DNA from: an uncultured Dialister sp.
Lineage (GTDB): Bacteria; Bacillota; Negativicutes; Veillonellales; Dialisteraceae
NCBI GenBank assembly: GCA_900314595.1
Contig: OMVW01000010.1
Coordinates: 1-46,061, forward strand
Reading direction: 5' to 3'
DNA: 46,061 bases
This document shows, in pieces, positions 16,857 through 26,571 of this stretch. The position numbers were made by a program, and so were the translations under genes. The notes beneath the pieces were generated by a model. It was not told the DNA's origin, ran no database searches, and saw nothing but the letters and a program-made list of their open reading frames with translations. Numbering within the stretch: the first letter of the stretch is position 1; each line of letters starts with the position of its first letter.

Positions 16857-17122
16857 ATATCCTCTGCCCTTATCAACCTTCAATAATATAGAAATTCATC
16901 TGGAGTATATTACATTTATATTACATACTAATCCCAGGTTGCCTTGTCAACCCCTTATTGAAAATATATAACTCTAAAATTATTTGTATAAATGATGTTC
17001 AAATCCTCCAGTGAAAGTTTACATCTTTTGTTCTGACCAATAACTGTAATATTGCTATTATTCCTTATGATAAAAAGCTGTATACCATTTATATAAAAAT
17101 GATATACAGCTAATATTAAATA

Positions 17123-18802
17123 CTACATCTCAGAATTATATTTTGCATTAATTTCATTTACCAAAAGTGCATATCCCAAGGCTAGCAAAACCCAGTAAGC
17201 ATATAATACATAAATAGTTTCCCCAATACCCGATGCCAGTATGCCAATCAAGGATATTAAGAAGAACCCGGTATCCATACGATTTTTGTCGTGCCACAAT
17301 AGTTTCAGAAGGCCAATGATAAGAAATACGGGAGGGAAAAGCCATGCCAGAAGTCCCAGAATGCCGGTTTCAGCAAAAAGGACGGTATAGTTTCCCAGCA
17401 ATGGAATGCCTACATGAAGAATTCCTTTTTCATGAATTCGCTTAAACCACATTTTCATTTCATATGTCGGTTTACCATAGTGTTTCATTTTGTCGACAAC
17501 GTAAGGACTGCGTAAATTATAACCCACACCCAATAATGGATGCTCCAAACCCACAGTAAAATCAGCTTTCATTACAGAAAATCTTGTTTTATTACTTCGC
17601 TGATCAGAAGAGCCTAAAGATTTTAAATTCGAATCAACATAGGATTGGACGGCAGCATTCATATCTTTCTTTGGCTTTGTTGGCTTTGCAGGACTCTTAT
17701 TTGGTTGTTTCTGGGCCTGTGAAGGAGTTGCCTTTTTCGTTCCTTTAGTTTGCTGTTGAATTACAGTAGGCTTTGATTCAGACAGATTCGTATATGCGAC
17801 AAAACCCACCGCACCTGCGAAAGTTATTAATGAAATCAAGCCAATAATCAAAGCATTGATGACAAATTTTCTTGAACGATTATATAAAACATACAATCCT
17901 AATAGAACAACTTCTCCTAAAAACAAAGCCACTGCGGTTCTTGCATTTGTTAAAAACAGGAAAAAGGTAAAAGCTGCAATAATGATTCCAACTGCGATTT
18001 TCTTTTTAAGATTTATAATTGTTACAAATTCGTACCATAAAAAAGGTAAAGCAAATGAAGCATAAATGCCAAAATGAGAAGGTTCCGGGAAAATAGATCG
18101 TAATTGATTTTTCCATAGCAGAGGAGGATACCAGCTTCCATTTTCTTTTATGACATGTAAAATTGGATTAATTATCGTAAGTGCCCTTTTAGCCCATTCA
18201 AAATGTGCTAAATAAGCGGTCTCGATGCATGAATAAGCTATCATAACCAATGATGAAATAATGATACACTTAACAACAATATTATAATATTCTTTTACAT
18301 TCTTACAGCACCAGGTAAAAAGTACATAGGAAGCGCCAAAAGTCAGGAAAGCATTGATTATAAAGAATTTTAAGTACCTGGCAGCTATCCATACTTTAGT
18401 CAACTGTGCTGATGTTATCGGTAATCCGTGATGATTTAAAAAATTTAGAACAACTGGAATTTTCTCAATTTGTCCAGGGCCGTGTAAAATGGCATCCATG
18501 TAAGGATATATTGTCAACCCATGGCATAGAGAAATAAAAAGAATACAGAAATAAACAAGGAAATAGAAACAAGAATACCTAGCTTCCCGAGTAAATTTCA
18601 GGCTTCCGTCTTTATGCGTCTTCCATAAAGTATAGGTTTCAAAAATTAAAGCTGCATATAAAGGATATATAACTAACCTGGATGTATAGTATCCACCCAT
18701 TCCCCAAAGTGGAAAATTCAAAATTGTCGGAATTTTCGTAAATATGATACATATAACTATCAATGAAAAAAGAATTTTATGTACTTTTTCGATATTTGCC
18801 AT
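17123..18802 (-). CDS. O-antigen polymerase/ligase-like membrane protein (Wzy/WaaL family)
   Basis: A 559-residue protein with at least ten hydrophobic segments and the Wzy_C/O-antigen ligase layout. The start at 18802 is chosen for its ggag site. A large hydrophilic loop in the C-terminal half contains the ligase-family region TRFSVMKADF...HPLLGVGYNLRSPYV. Just before it lies an unusual Lys/Pro/Gln-rich low-complexity insert (TKGTKKATPSQAQKQPNKSP and on, about residues 348-395) not usual in the family. It would polymerise repeat units or ligate the glycan in the periplasm; sequence cannot distinguish these. No other Wzy candidate is present in the window. Confidence 0.82.
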   Translation of the reverse strand: MANIEKVHKILFSLIVICIIFTKIPTILNFPLWGMGGYYTSRLVIYPLYAALIFETYTLWKTHKDGSLKFTREARYSCFYFLVYFCILFISLCHGLTIYPYMDAILHGPGQIEKIPVVLNFLNHHGLPITSAQLTKVWIAARYLKFFIINAFLTFGASYVLFTWCCKNVKEYYNIVVKCIIISSLVMIAYSCIETAYLAHFEWAKRALTIINPILHVIKENGSWYPPLLWKNQLRSIFPEPSHFGIYASFALPFLWYEFVTIINLKKKIAVGIIIAAFTFFLFLTNARTAVALFLGEVVLLGLYVLYNRSRKFVINALIIGLISLITFAGAVGFVAYTNLSESKPTVIQQQTKGTKKATPSQAQKQPNKSPAKPTKPKKDMNAAVQSYVDSNLKSLGSSDQRSNKTRFSVMKADFTVGLEHPLLGVGYNLRSPYVVDKMKHYGKPTYEMKMWFKRIHEKGILHVGIPLLGNYTVLFAETGILGLLAWLFPPVFLIIGLLKLLWHDKNRMDTGFFLISLIGILASGIGETIYVLYAYWVLLALGYALLVNEINAKYNSEM

Positions 18803-18997
18803 TTCCCACTCTCCAAATAACAGGTTACACCCTATACAGTTCAATTCATGCCTTATCAACCATTAGATCTTTAAATACTATAACACAAGTCTACTCTTAA
18901 CCCAATAGATTTTCGCCCCAAAATTAGTAAAAAAATCTTGTTAATTAGCTTTCTCATACTTCATAGTAATTTCTCGATTCAAAGTTTAATGAAAATT

Positions 18998-20005
18998 TTA
19001 CCTTTCAGGATATTGTAGAAAATATTTTTCTGGAAGATGGATTAGATTCCCCCATTCGTAATCAGTTTCAGGTGGTGTAAAGCCCGGATGCAGGCCATTA
19101 GCAGGCGTAAAAGTCATTTCTCCGAAAAGGGTTTTCCCACTAATAGAATAGAGATCTACACGAACATAATCAAAACCTTCGCTCAGTCTTCTTGCAACGT
19201 CAAGCATTTCCTGCCAATTATCCGGACACTGTGGAGAATGGCTTGCATCATAAGAAGGGTAAACTCCTTCTGAAAATGGCAGTTGCTTCCATTCCAAATC
19301 AAAAAATGATTCATAAGCTGTATGCTTTTCCAAATTCCGGTCACCAATAAGTTGCAAAAATACAGGTTCCCCATCAAAGCAATGTATTTTATAATCGTAA
19401 AGATTACCATCCATCTGCTTTATGAACTTTTCTGCAATAATTTTACGAGGAATATCTCGATACTGCATTTCGAAATTTTCAAAGCAGAATGCAAAGTTCA
19501 GTTTCATCCAAAAATCAAACTTGGCTTTGGCAGCTTTAACATCAAAATTTTTTTTATCGGAAACCACAAAATTCATTCCACTGCCATGATTTGTCTTAAG
19601 TGCAAACTGATCTGGCAACTTGGAAAAATCAATATCATCAAAACTATCCCATGCACCAAGAAGAGGCACAAGTATATCTTTTCTCCCCGTGCGTTCTTCT
19701 ACGAAACTGCGAACCAGATATTTATCTGAAAGTTTTGTTTTCAGCGGTGTCGCATCATAAATCTTTAACCACTGTATTTTCTCATCAAATGACTTCGGAT
19801 TCTGTAAGTTTAAGTCTCTTCCAATCACCTTTTTGAATGTTCGCTTGAGATTCTTCTCAATCTCCGGTAAAGTCATCCTGCTGCAAACTTCTTGTCTCTT
19901 TAATAAATATGTTTGACTATCCCCGGTTAGCTTTGATTTTATATGTTCGGCGACAACGCTAAATCCAAATTCTTCCCATTCATCCTTCAGGTTTCCTAAA
20001 CGCAT
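18998..20005 (-). CDS. TupA-like ATP-grasp protein
   Basis: A 335-residue protein of the ATP-grasp_TupA family, common in polysaccharide loci and thought to ligate amino acids or similar groups to the glycan (TupA makes the teichuronopeptide of alkaliphilic Bacillus). Recognised by KSFDEKIQWLKIYD at about 86-99, SDKYLVRSFVEE, FALKTNHGSGMNFVV and YDYKIHCFDGEPVFLQ. The C-terminal EMTFTPANGLHPGF holds the metal-binding acidic residues. The ATG has ggagg nine bases upstream. The precise substrate is unknown. Confidence 0.85.
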   Translation of the reverse strand: MRLGNLKDEWEEFGFSVVAEHIKSKLTGDSQTYLLKRQEVCSRMTLPEIEKNLKRTFKKVIGRDLNLQNPKSFDEKIQWLKIYDATPLKTKLSDKYLVRSFVEERTGRKDILVPLLGAWDSFDDIDFSKLPDQFALKTNHGSGMNFVVSDKKNFDVKAAKAKFDFWMKLNFAFCFENFEMQYRDIPRKIIAEKFIKQMDGNLYDYKIHCFDGEPVFLQLIGDRNLEKHTAYESFFDLEWKQLPFSEGVYPSYDASHSPQCPDNWQEMLDVARRLSEGFDYVRVDLYSISGKTLFGEMTFTPANGLHPGFTPPETDYEWGNLIHLPEKYFLQYPER

Positions 20006-20097
20006 ATGTTAAAACCTCCATTATTAAAAACTTTGTTTCAGACAAACAGCAATCTATCCATATTTCACCCTGTCTTGTAAAATGCACTCCACGTTTA

Positions 20098-21257
20098 TCA
20101 GGAGATAATATTTTGTAAATTAATAATTATTCTACTTAAGCACTGTTTTTGAAATTTAGTAAGAGCATATGCCAGCAATAAGCTTCCTATTACCCCGCAG
20201 AAAAAGGCGACAAGATTAATTTGAGGAGTATATCCACCCCATGCACTAGCTTTAAAAGCCTTGATATTAAAATTAGAGTAAATATTTACTCCCCTGATAA
20301 AATTCGATAGTATATGTAAAACTTCGGAATATTCATGAAAAACGTATGCGTTGCCATGACAGTATAAGTATTTTCAGCTAAAAAATTGATTTCTTTTCTT
20401 TCACCAATTTTAGAAGAAAGAAAAAATGATACTTCATACCAAAATAAGATTCCTGTCATTGATGTTATAACCGGCAATATCCAAGAATGAAAATTATTCA
20501 TTCCCACTGTTGCAGGAAAATTAATATTATAAAAGCATCCTAAAGTTACATTGATACCCACACAAACCAGGCACACTATTAATCTATTAAATCTTTGAAT
20601 ATATGTTTCCAAGTATCGATGGAAATAATAGCCCAAATGAAAGAATTGTAAATAAAATATAGTCCTTAAAGCTGCCAAATAATAAATGTTTCTTTTGTGG
20701 TAACCATGCATGCATAAATAAACTGCCAAACAGCCACCTATCACTACGAGAACTAAAAATAAAGTGTTTACGACTAAGTCATTGTATCCAGATTTAGAAG
20801 TCGGTAAAATCGAACGCCCAAAATAATGGACCATTTTGAAAACTATATTATAACTAATAGATACCCAGAACAGCATTACCACAAACCACAATGCGCCAGT
20901 AATAGAACAGGTCGAATCAACAAGCATTGCATAAATTACCCGATCATGCGACATGGGCTTATACCAATCAACAATGCCAGCTGCTAAAAGAGCATAGCTG
21001 ACTAATTCACCTATAAATACCCATCCAGCATATGGCACTATAAGCCGTTTTGCTTTATGTATAATATTTGAAATAAATGGCATCGAGTGATAAAAATAAC
21101 CAGATATAAAAACAAAAAGAGGCATATAAAAAGAATTATAGGGAAATATATTATTTAACATCCCCAACCGATAGCCGGTATGATTATCCACAACCATTAA
21201 AATAGCAATGGCCTGCATGTATTGGAATATCTGGTTTCTTTTTGCCATAGGGCTCAC
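20098..21257 (-). pseudogene. Acyltransferase 3 family gene with C-terminal frameshift
   Basis: The first frame (20286-21257, 323 residues) is an acyltransferase 3 protein with IFQYMQAIAILMVVDNHTGY at the N terminus and PLFVFISGYFY in TM2. It stops just before the last expected helix. Directly beyond, in the -1 frame, about 60 more residues continue down to a stop at 20098. They include ASAWGGYTPQINLVAFFCGV and IGSLLLAYALTKF, a textbook final transmembrane helix for this family. A one-base change near 20286-20300 (runs of four T and four G) explains both. It could be a real mutation, phase variation or an assembly error. The start at 21257 (GTG) or 21248 (ATG) is uncertain because no good binding site is seen. 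Confidence 0.75.
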
Positions 21258-21403
21258 ATCTTAACAATAAAACAAAAGTGAATTGACGAAATTATTTTTA
21301 AATTAAACACTAAAGCGGCTTAATAAAAAATTAATGTGATAATGATAAGCTTTATAAATCCGCCTATCAACCCAGGATTCATAATTTATAAAACAATTAA
21401 GGA

Positions 21404-22279
21404 TTAACTATTTATAACTCCCTGTAAGTACAATTTGAATGCTTTCCTAAGATCCTCCCTACGTAATGCAAATTCTACAGTAGCTTTCAAAAATCCCAGT
21501 TTATCTCCAGTATCATATCTTTTACCAATAAAATTATAAGCAAAGACTTTTTCCGTATGAGCCATGGCACGAAGTGCATCAGTCAGCTGAATTTCTCCAC
21601 CTTTTCCAGGGTTCGTCTGATCTAGTACGTCAAACACATCTGGTGTAATGACGTAGCGGCCGAGGGCAGCAAAATTGCTTGGTGCTTCTTCTATTGACGG
21701 TTTTTCAATCATATCCTTCACTTTGACCAGATTCGGATCATCTGTAGGAATTCCATCAATAATTCCATAAGCGGAAACCTGTTCCCGTTTAACCGTCTGG
21801 CAGCCAATGACTGTACATCCAGTCTTATAATACTGATCCATCAGTTGTTTCAGAGCCGGTTCGCCATTTCCTGTATAAACAATATCATCACCCAGAATGA
21901 CCCCAAATGGTTCTCCATCCACAAATTCCCGAGCGAGGCGAATCGCATCCCCCAGGCCATTCATATGCTTCTGACGCACGTAGAATACATTAATGGAAGA
22001 AATCTTCCGGATTTCCTTCAGCACCGCCATCTTGTTATGTTCATACAGATGCTGCTCCAGTTCCGGAGAAGAATCGAAATGGTCCTCGATGGCCCGCTTC
22101 GCATGACCGCTAATGATCAGGATTTCATTGATCCCGCTTTCAATGATTTCTTCCACAATATACTGAATCGTCGGTTTATCTACGATAGGCAGCATTTCCT
22201 TTGGCATAGCTTTTGTTGCTGGTAAAAAACGAGTGCCAAATCCGGCCGCCGGAATCACTGCCTTTCTAACTTTCTGCAT
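21404..22279 (-). CDS. galU: UTP--glucose-1-phosphate uridylyltransferase (copy 2)
   Basis: The 291-residue GalU paralog has every motif of copy 1 at the same positions (AGFGTRFLPATKAMPKEML 12-30, IEKP 191-194, RYDTGDK 254-260). The proteins are highly similar, but the DNA differs at many third positions and is more AT-rich, so this is not a recent duplication. A gagg site precedes the ATG. It sits between wzx and an acyltransferase, and probably travels with the polysaccharide cluster to supply UDP-glucose to Ugd. Confidence 0.95.
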   Translation of the reverse strand: MQKVRKAVIPAAGFGTRFLPATKAMPKEMLPIVDKPTIQYIVEEIIESGINEILIISGHAKRAIEDHFDSSPELEQHLYEHNKMAVLKEIRKISSINVFYVRQKHMNGLGDAIRLAREFVDGEPFGVILGDDIVYTGNGEPALKQLMDQYYKTGCTVIGCQTVKREQVSAYGIIDGIPTDDPNLVKVKDMIEKPSIEEAPSNFAALGRYVITPDVFDVLDQTNPGKGGEIQLTDALRAMAHTEKVFAYNFIGKRYDTGDKLGFLKATVEFALRREDLRKAFKLYLQGVINS

Positions 22280-22330
22280 AGTAAATTACCTCAAATGAGC
22301 GCATTAAGATGTAACTTTTTCAGAGTAAAA

Positions 22331-23581
22331 TTAAATCAAAATATGTTTTTTATGTAATACCCAGGCCATTGCTAAAGTCACAAAAGATTCAGTACACATC
22401 ATAGAAATACAAACCCCAGCTCCATTTGCCAAATATATCAATGGAAAAACGATAATAGTATTCAATACTGCAGAACTGATAATTATTCGGCTAAATTCTT
22501 TATTCATACCATATGGCAACATAGTTTGAACGCCAAAGATTTGACTCAACGATACAACAAATGGAATCATAGCCAATAAACGAAGCATTATAATAGAATC
22601 TTCATATCGTGTCCCCAATAACAACTGGATAATCGGCCCAGCAAAAATGAGTAAAATGAGTGAAATAATTAAATTCCCACCACAATATAACTTCATTACC
22701 CTTCTAATAAAACTAAGTGCCTGATTTTTATCTTTTTCAATCATCTTACTGATATGCGGGTATATAGCTTCTGTTACAGGTGCTAATCCACGCCTTACCA
22801 CAGTAATAATCTTTTTTGCACTACTAAAATATCCAACTATTGTGTTATTGGTGAGCATACCAAGAAATACAACGTTACTTCCCGTATAAAGATTGATTGC
22901 AATATTTGAGGCAAAAATATCCCACCCATCATGCAAAGCTTGTTTTACACCTTCCCATTTTGGAAGGCGGCAAACATCAGGGAATCGTTTCCATAAGAGT
23001 ATCCATGAAATAAAACCTGCAATAAGAGATGGAATCGACTGTAGCAAAGCTGCCCAAAGGTAATCATCCTCAGATTTCACAATAATAAATATTCCTAAAG
23101 CCGTAACAATTCGGGCAATTGCATTGACCAGAGTAATATACTTCATCTGCTGAATTCCCTGAAAAAACCAGACCGGTGATATAACGCTTCCCACTACACC
23201 AATATATACAACTAAAAACAGTTCAGGCTCATATGTTGTGTAAGTTCCTGCATACCACAGTAAACATGCAAGAGGAATAACGCTGATCAAGAGCAGCAAT
23301 ATCTTAGCACCAAAGATAGAAGAGAATACACGTCCTCTATCACCCACTTGATCATGCTTGGCAATATCGCGAGGTCCAGTCATATTAAAACCATAATCGG
23401 TAAAAAGGTTAAAATATGTAATAATACTTTGGGCAAAAGCAATACTGCCAAACAAACTAATCCCTATCGTTCGAACCAGGTATGGAAAAGTCAAAAATGA
23501 CACTACATATTCAAAACCTCTAATTGCAAATAAAGAAAAAATATTTTCAATTAAAAGTTTATAATTCTTTATTTTACTCAT
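22331..23581 (-). CDS. wzx: Wzx-type oligosaccharide flippase
   Basis: A 416-residue protein of the MATE-like polysaccharide exporter superfamily. It would flip the undecaprenyl-linked repeat unit across the inner membrane. ATG at 23581 (ggag five bases upstream) is preferred to the GTG two codons earlier. It has the typical start FSLFAIRGFEYVVSFLTFPY, TGPRDIAKH after TM2, ISPVWFFQGIQQMKYIT at about 130-147 and some twelve hydrophobic segments. It is the only intact flippase; the 6866-7742 copy is truncated. Confidence 0.92.
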   Translation of the reverse strand: MSKIKNYKLLIENIFSLFAIRGFEYVVSFLTFPYLVRTIGISLFGSIAFAQSIITYFNLFTDYGFNMTGPRDIAKHDQVGDRGRVFSSIFGAKILLLLISVIPLACLLWYAGTYTTYEPELFLVVYIGVVGSVISPVWFFQGIQQMKYITLVNAIARIVTALGIFIIVKSEDDYLWAALLQSIPSLIAGFISWILLWKRFPDVCRLPKWEGVKQALHDGWDIFASNIAINLYTGSNVVFLGMLTNNTIVGYFSSAKKIITVVRRGLAPVTEAIYPHISKMIEKDKNQALSFIRRVMKLYCGGNLIISLILLIFAGPIIQLLLGTRYEDSIIMLRLLAMIPFVVSLSQIFGVQTMLPYGMNKEFSRIIISSAVLNTIIVFPLIYLANGAGVCISMMCTESFVTLAMAWVLHKKHILI

Positions 23582-23649
23582 TTCCACTCCATGAATATAG
23601 GAATCAAAATATTTAATTCAAAAAATTTATTATTGGCTATAAATCAAAC

Positions 23650-24639
23650 TTACTTTCTCCTTAGAGAATAAACCAGTCTGAAAATGCATAATCCGAAAGA
23701 GTAATTTTTTTGAATCAACCCTAATTTACCTAAATTTATTCTTGAAACATAATTTTTAAATTTTTCTCTGAATGGAGTATCGAAATCTTTTAAAAGTTTA
23801 TCTTTATCTGAATTACGTATAACAATATATGCTCTGAATAAAAAGTTATACATATTTGATAACTGATTGAAAAGATATTTACTATTAGGTGAGGTAAAAT
23901 CATTACCATAAATTTCATTATAAAGGGAAAATAGTTTATCTATAACATGCATCAGATCCTCTATATGTTTATACAATCCTTCCGGACTTACACTTTGTCC
24001 ATCCACTCCTAATCGATGCTGGTAAATTGCTCCCGGGAGAAAAGCCAAAGTTTTACAATTCAACATTGCATAAAAAATTAACTCATTGTCTACATAGAAA
24101 CAATGCTCACTGATATTTATTCCCGACTTTTTTAATAATTCAACTCGCACAGTCATTGTATGCATGGGATAGGACGGAACTTTAGTGTTTACTAAATCCT
24201 TTAACTGGTATAATGTACGTTCTTTGAGATTTCCATACACATGAACCAGGTGTATCGAACCTCCATATACTTTATTGTAATTATTAATAACCACATCAGG
24301 GTTTTGATTTTTTAAAAAGGTAATCAATTCATCAAAAGCACGTACGTCAACCCAATCGTCTCCATCTACGATTTTAAAATATTTGCCGCGTGCAGCTTTA
24401 AATCCTGTATTGATTGTTGAACCATGTCCACCATTTTCTTTTGCAATTAATCTGATTGTTTCCGGATACCTTTTCTCATACCTGCGAACGATTTCTGCCG
24501 TATGATCCTTGGATCCATCATCAACAACAATAACCTCAAAATCATCCAGAAAATTGGATTTTATAAACGAATCCAAACATTGTTCAATTACATCTTCAAC
24601 ATTATAAGCAGCAACTGAAACAGTTAATATTTTACTCAT
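23650..24639 (-). CDS. Glycosyltransferase family 2
   Basis: A 329-residue GT-A fold enzyme that would add one sugar to the lipid-linked unit on the cytoplasmic face. Start ATG at 24639 has ggag six bases upstream; the ATG four codons earlier has none at a usable distance. Motifs: LTVSVAAYNVEDVIEQCLDS at the N terminus, VVDDGSKDHT, ENGGHGSTINTGFKAARGKY and the DxD-type VDGDDWVD. Sugar specificity cannot be read from sequence. Confidence 0.92.
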   Translation of the reverse strand: MSKILTVSVAAYNVEDVIEQCLDSFIKSNFLDDFEVIVVDDGSKDHTAEIVRRYEKRYPETIRLIAKENGGHGSTINTGFKAARGKYFKIVDGDDWVDVRAFDELITFLKNQNPDVVINNYNKVYGGSIHLVHVYGNLKERTLYQLKDLVNTKVPSYPMHTMTVRVELLKKSGINISEHCFYVDNELIFYAMLNCKTLAFLPGAIYQHRLGVDGQSVSPEGLYKHIEDLMHVIDKLFSLYNEIYGNDFTSPNSKYLFNQLSNMYNFLFRAYIVIRNSDKDKLLKDFDTPFREKFKNYVSRINLGKLGLIQKNYSFGLCIFRLVYSLRRK

Positions 24640-24687
24640 AAAACGCTCCATTTCCTCAATAAAAATATAGTAACAAACTTTTAAATA

Positions 24688-25857
24688 CTACTTGTCAGAA
24701 AGGATTTCCCGATAGAACGAGTAAACATTACGAATATTGGATTCATTAGAAAAAAATTGGACTGCCTGTTTTTGCGCAATCTCTGCCATTTTCTGATATG
24801 CATTTTTATCCAAGTCAGCTGCTTGAATCATTGCTTTCGCCAGACTCTCTGCTTTTCCCATATAGGGAAATCCTCCCGTAATATCCAGAATTTCCTTTGT
24901 CCCACCTGTATTATGACCAATAACAAGACAGCCGGAAATAGCCGCTTCTGCAGTCATACGGCCAAACCCCTCAAAGCGCGAAGCCACAATCAAGGCTCTT
25001 GCTTTTCTCATAAATGGCCTTACATCTTTTTGAAATCCTATAAAATCTACAGCTTTTAAACATCCATAACGGTCCGCATCATCTTTTAATTCCTGTATAT
25101 ATTGGGGATCACCAAACCCCGCAATGACTAACCGGTAGTTGGGGTGTTTTTTATAAAATATGGCAAAGGCTTTTACTACTTCTTTATGCCCCTTCTCAGG
25201 CGAAATTCGACTGCAGCACAGGAAATAATTTTCTTTATTCAAATCCAGATATGAATCTGTTACGGATAAACATCCATTGTAAATACATCTGGCAGAAAAA
25301 TCATTTCCCAGATGGAAATACCTGAGGATGTCTCTGGTAATAGCAATTACATAACTATCATGGAGTTTATTTATAAAGCCTTCATAGCTTGGCTCTATTT
25401 TCCAGTAAAAATCTTTTGTTTGATATTCTCTCAAATGCCAAATATGGGGAATTCCCAATTTTTTTGCGACTCTATAACCAGCCTGCAGCACGCCGACATT
25501 TGTATGGATAATGTCTGGCTTAACCTCGGCAACTATATCTTCCATATCCTTTAATTCCTTATAGGAAGAGTAGGATTTTGAAATCGGATTCTTCTTAAGG
25601 ATATACTTGACTATCTTTTTAAGTTTTCTAAGCCCATGATAACATGATACATCATCATGCACATAGGAAGTAATGTGAGCATAATAATATTTTTCGATTG
25701 CTTCTCCGGCAGATTCTTTAAAACTCACATCAACTAATTTATTTGGTGATGCTATGTAACATTTGACCCCTTTTTCATGAAGCCCTTTAACCAAGTTGAT
25801 GAAGGAAATATTTCCCCCTCCCATAATGGTTGTATTAAGAACAAAAAGCACTTTCAT
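24688..25857 (-). CDS. Glycosyltransferase family 4
   Basis: A 389-residue GT-B enzyme. The N-terminal domain begins MKVLFVLNTTIMGGGNISFI with the glycine-rich loop. The C-terminal nucleotide-sugar domain has CCSRISPEKGHKEVVKAF, RALIVASRFEGFGRMTAEAA with the retaining-GT4 Glu residues, and GTKEIL. It has a gggg ribosome site and lies about 50 bp before the GT2 gene in the same operon. Confidence 0.92.
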   Translation of the reverse strand: MKVLFVLNTTIMGGGNISFINLVKGLHEKGVKCYIASPNKLVDVSFKESAGEAIEKYYYAHITSYVHDDVSCYHGLRKLKKIVKYILKKNPISKSYSSYKELKDMEDIVAEVKPDIIHTNVGVLQAGYRVAKKLGIPHIWHLREYQTKDFYWKIEPSYEGFINKLHDSYVIAITRDILRYFHLGNDFSARCIYNGCLSVTDSYLDLNKENYFLCCSRISPEKGHKEVVKAFAIFYKKHPNYRLVIAGFGDPQYIQELKDDADRYGCLKAVDFIGFQKDVRPFMRKARALIVASRFEGFGRMTAEAAISGCLVIGHNTGGTKEILDITGGFPYMGKAESLAKAMIQAADLDKNAYQKMAEIAQKQAVQFFSNESNIRNVYSFYREILSDK

Positions 25858-25898
25858 AATTTCCCCTGATTTGTATTTCCGATATATTTATGAATTAC

Positions 25899-26507
25899 TC
25901 ATACGGAAATCCATTTACTTTGTAATTCATTCCATCGTTTAATTACTCTTGCCGGGCTTCCCACAGCAATACTGTTTGGAGGAATATCGTGGGTAACGGT
26001 ACTATGGGTACCAATTATAGTTCCTTCGCCTATAGTTACACCCGGTAAGATTGTAACAAATTCCCCAATCCAGACTCTGTCCCCAATTTTAATAGGCTTC
26101 CCTTCTAAAAGACACCGCTTCAATGGCGGTTGAAATGGACTGCTCTGGTTTACTCCTGAATAATTCCCATGGTTATGATCTGTAATGTAAATTTTACTTC
26201 CCATAAGGACATCATTGCCTATATCTATCCGAGTTATGCACCCAATATGGACAAATTCCCCTATGCTCACCCGATCACCGATAATAATTTCAGGTTTGAA
26301 ATGCTGAAGCTGTGTTCCTTTATAAGTATCATAAGCTTGAAGCCAAAGATGCGTTGAAAATCCGCACTGTTTCCCTATATGAATATATTTTTCACCCCCT
26401 GTCCTTGCGTTAAGAGGAAGAGCAACACGTGTATGAAAATGATAATAACCATGCAGGTATAGAGGTATCATCCTGCATATATGAACAAAGCGACTTATGA
26501 TACACAT
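25899..26507 (-). CDS. Hexapeptide-repeat acetyltransferase (LbH family)
   Basis: A 202-residue left-handed beta-helix acyltransferase of the WbbJ/maltose O-acetyltransferase type. Hexapeptide repeats run from about residue 75 (IIIGDRVSIGEFVHIG, IDIGNDVLMGSKIYI) through IKIGDRVWIGEFVTILPGV to GTIIGTHSTVTHDIPPNSIA. The catalytic His is expected in TDHNHGNY. It ends with the typical GSPARVIKRW. It would O-acetylate a glycan sugar using acetyl-CoA. Confidence 0.9.
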   Translation of the reverse strand: MCIISRFVHICRMIPLYLHGYYHFHTRVALPLNARTGGEKYIHIGKQCGFSTHLWLQAYDTYKGTQLQHFKPEIIIGDRVSIGEFVHIGCITRIDIGNDVLMGSKIYITDHNHGNYSGVNQSSPFQPPLKRCLLEGKPIKIGDRVWIGEFVTILPGVTIGEGTIIGTHSTVTHDIPPNSIAVGSPARVIKRWNELQSKWISV

Positions 26508-26571
26508 GCTTTATATCCTCAAACCCGATCAGTCAATTACAATTTACAAAACAGCTGAATTTTTTTAACCG

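Noticed and set aside
20286..20300. Programmed -1 frameshift joining the two acyltransferase frames
   Set aside because: No X-XXY-YYZ slippery heptamer in the right register and no clear stimulatory structure; a simple mutation or sequencing error is more likely.
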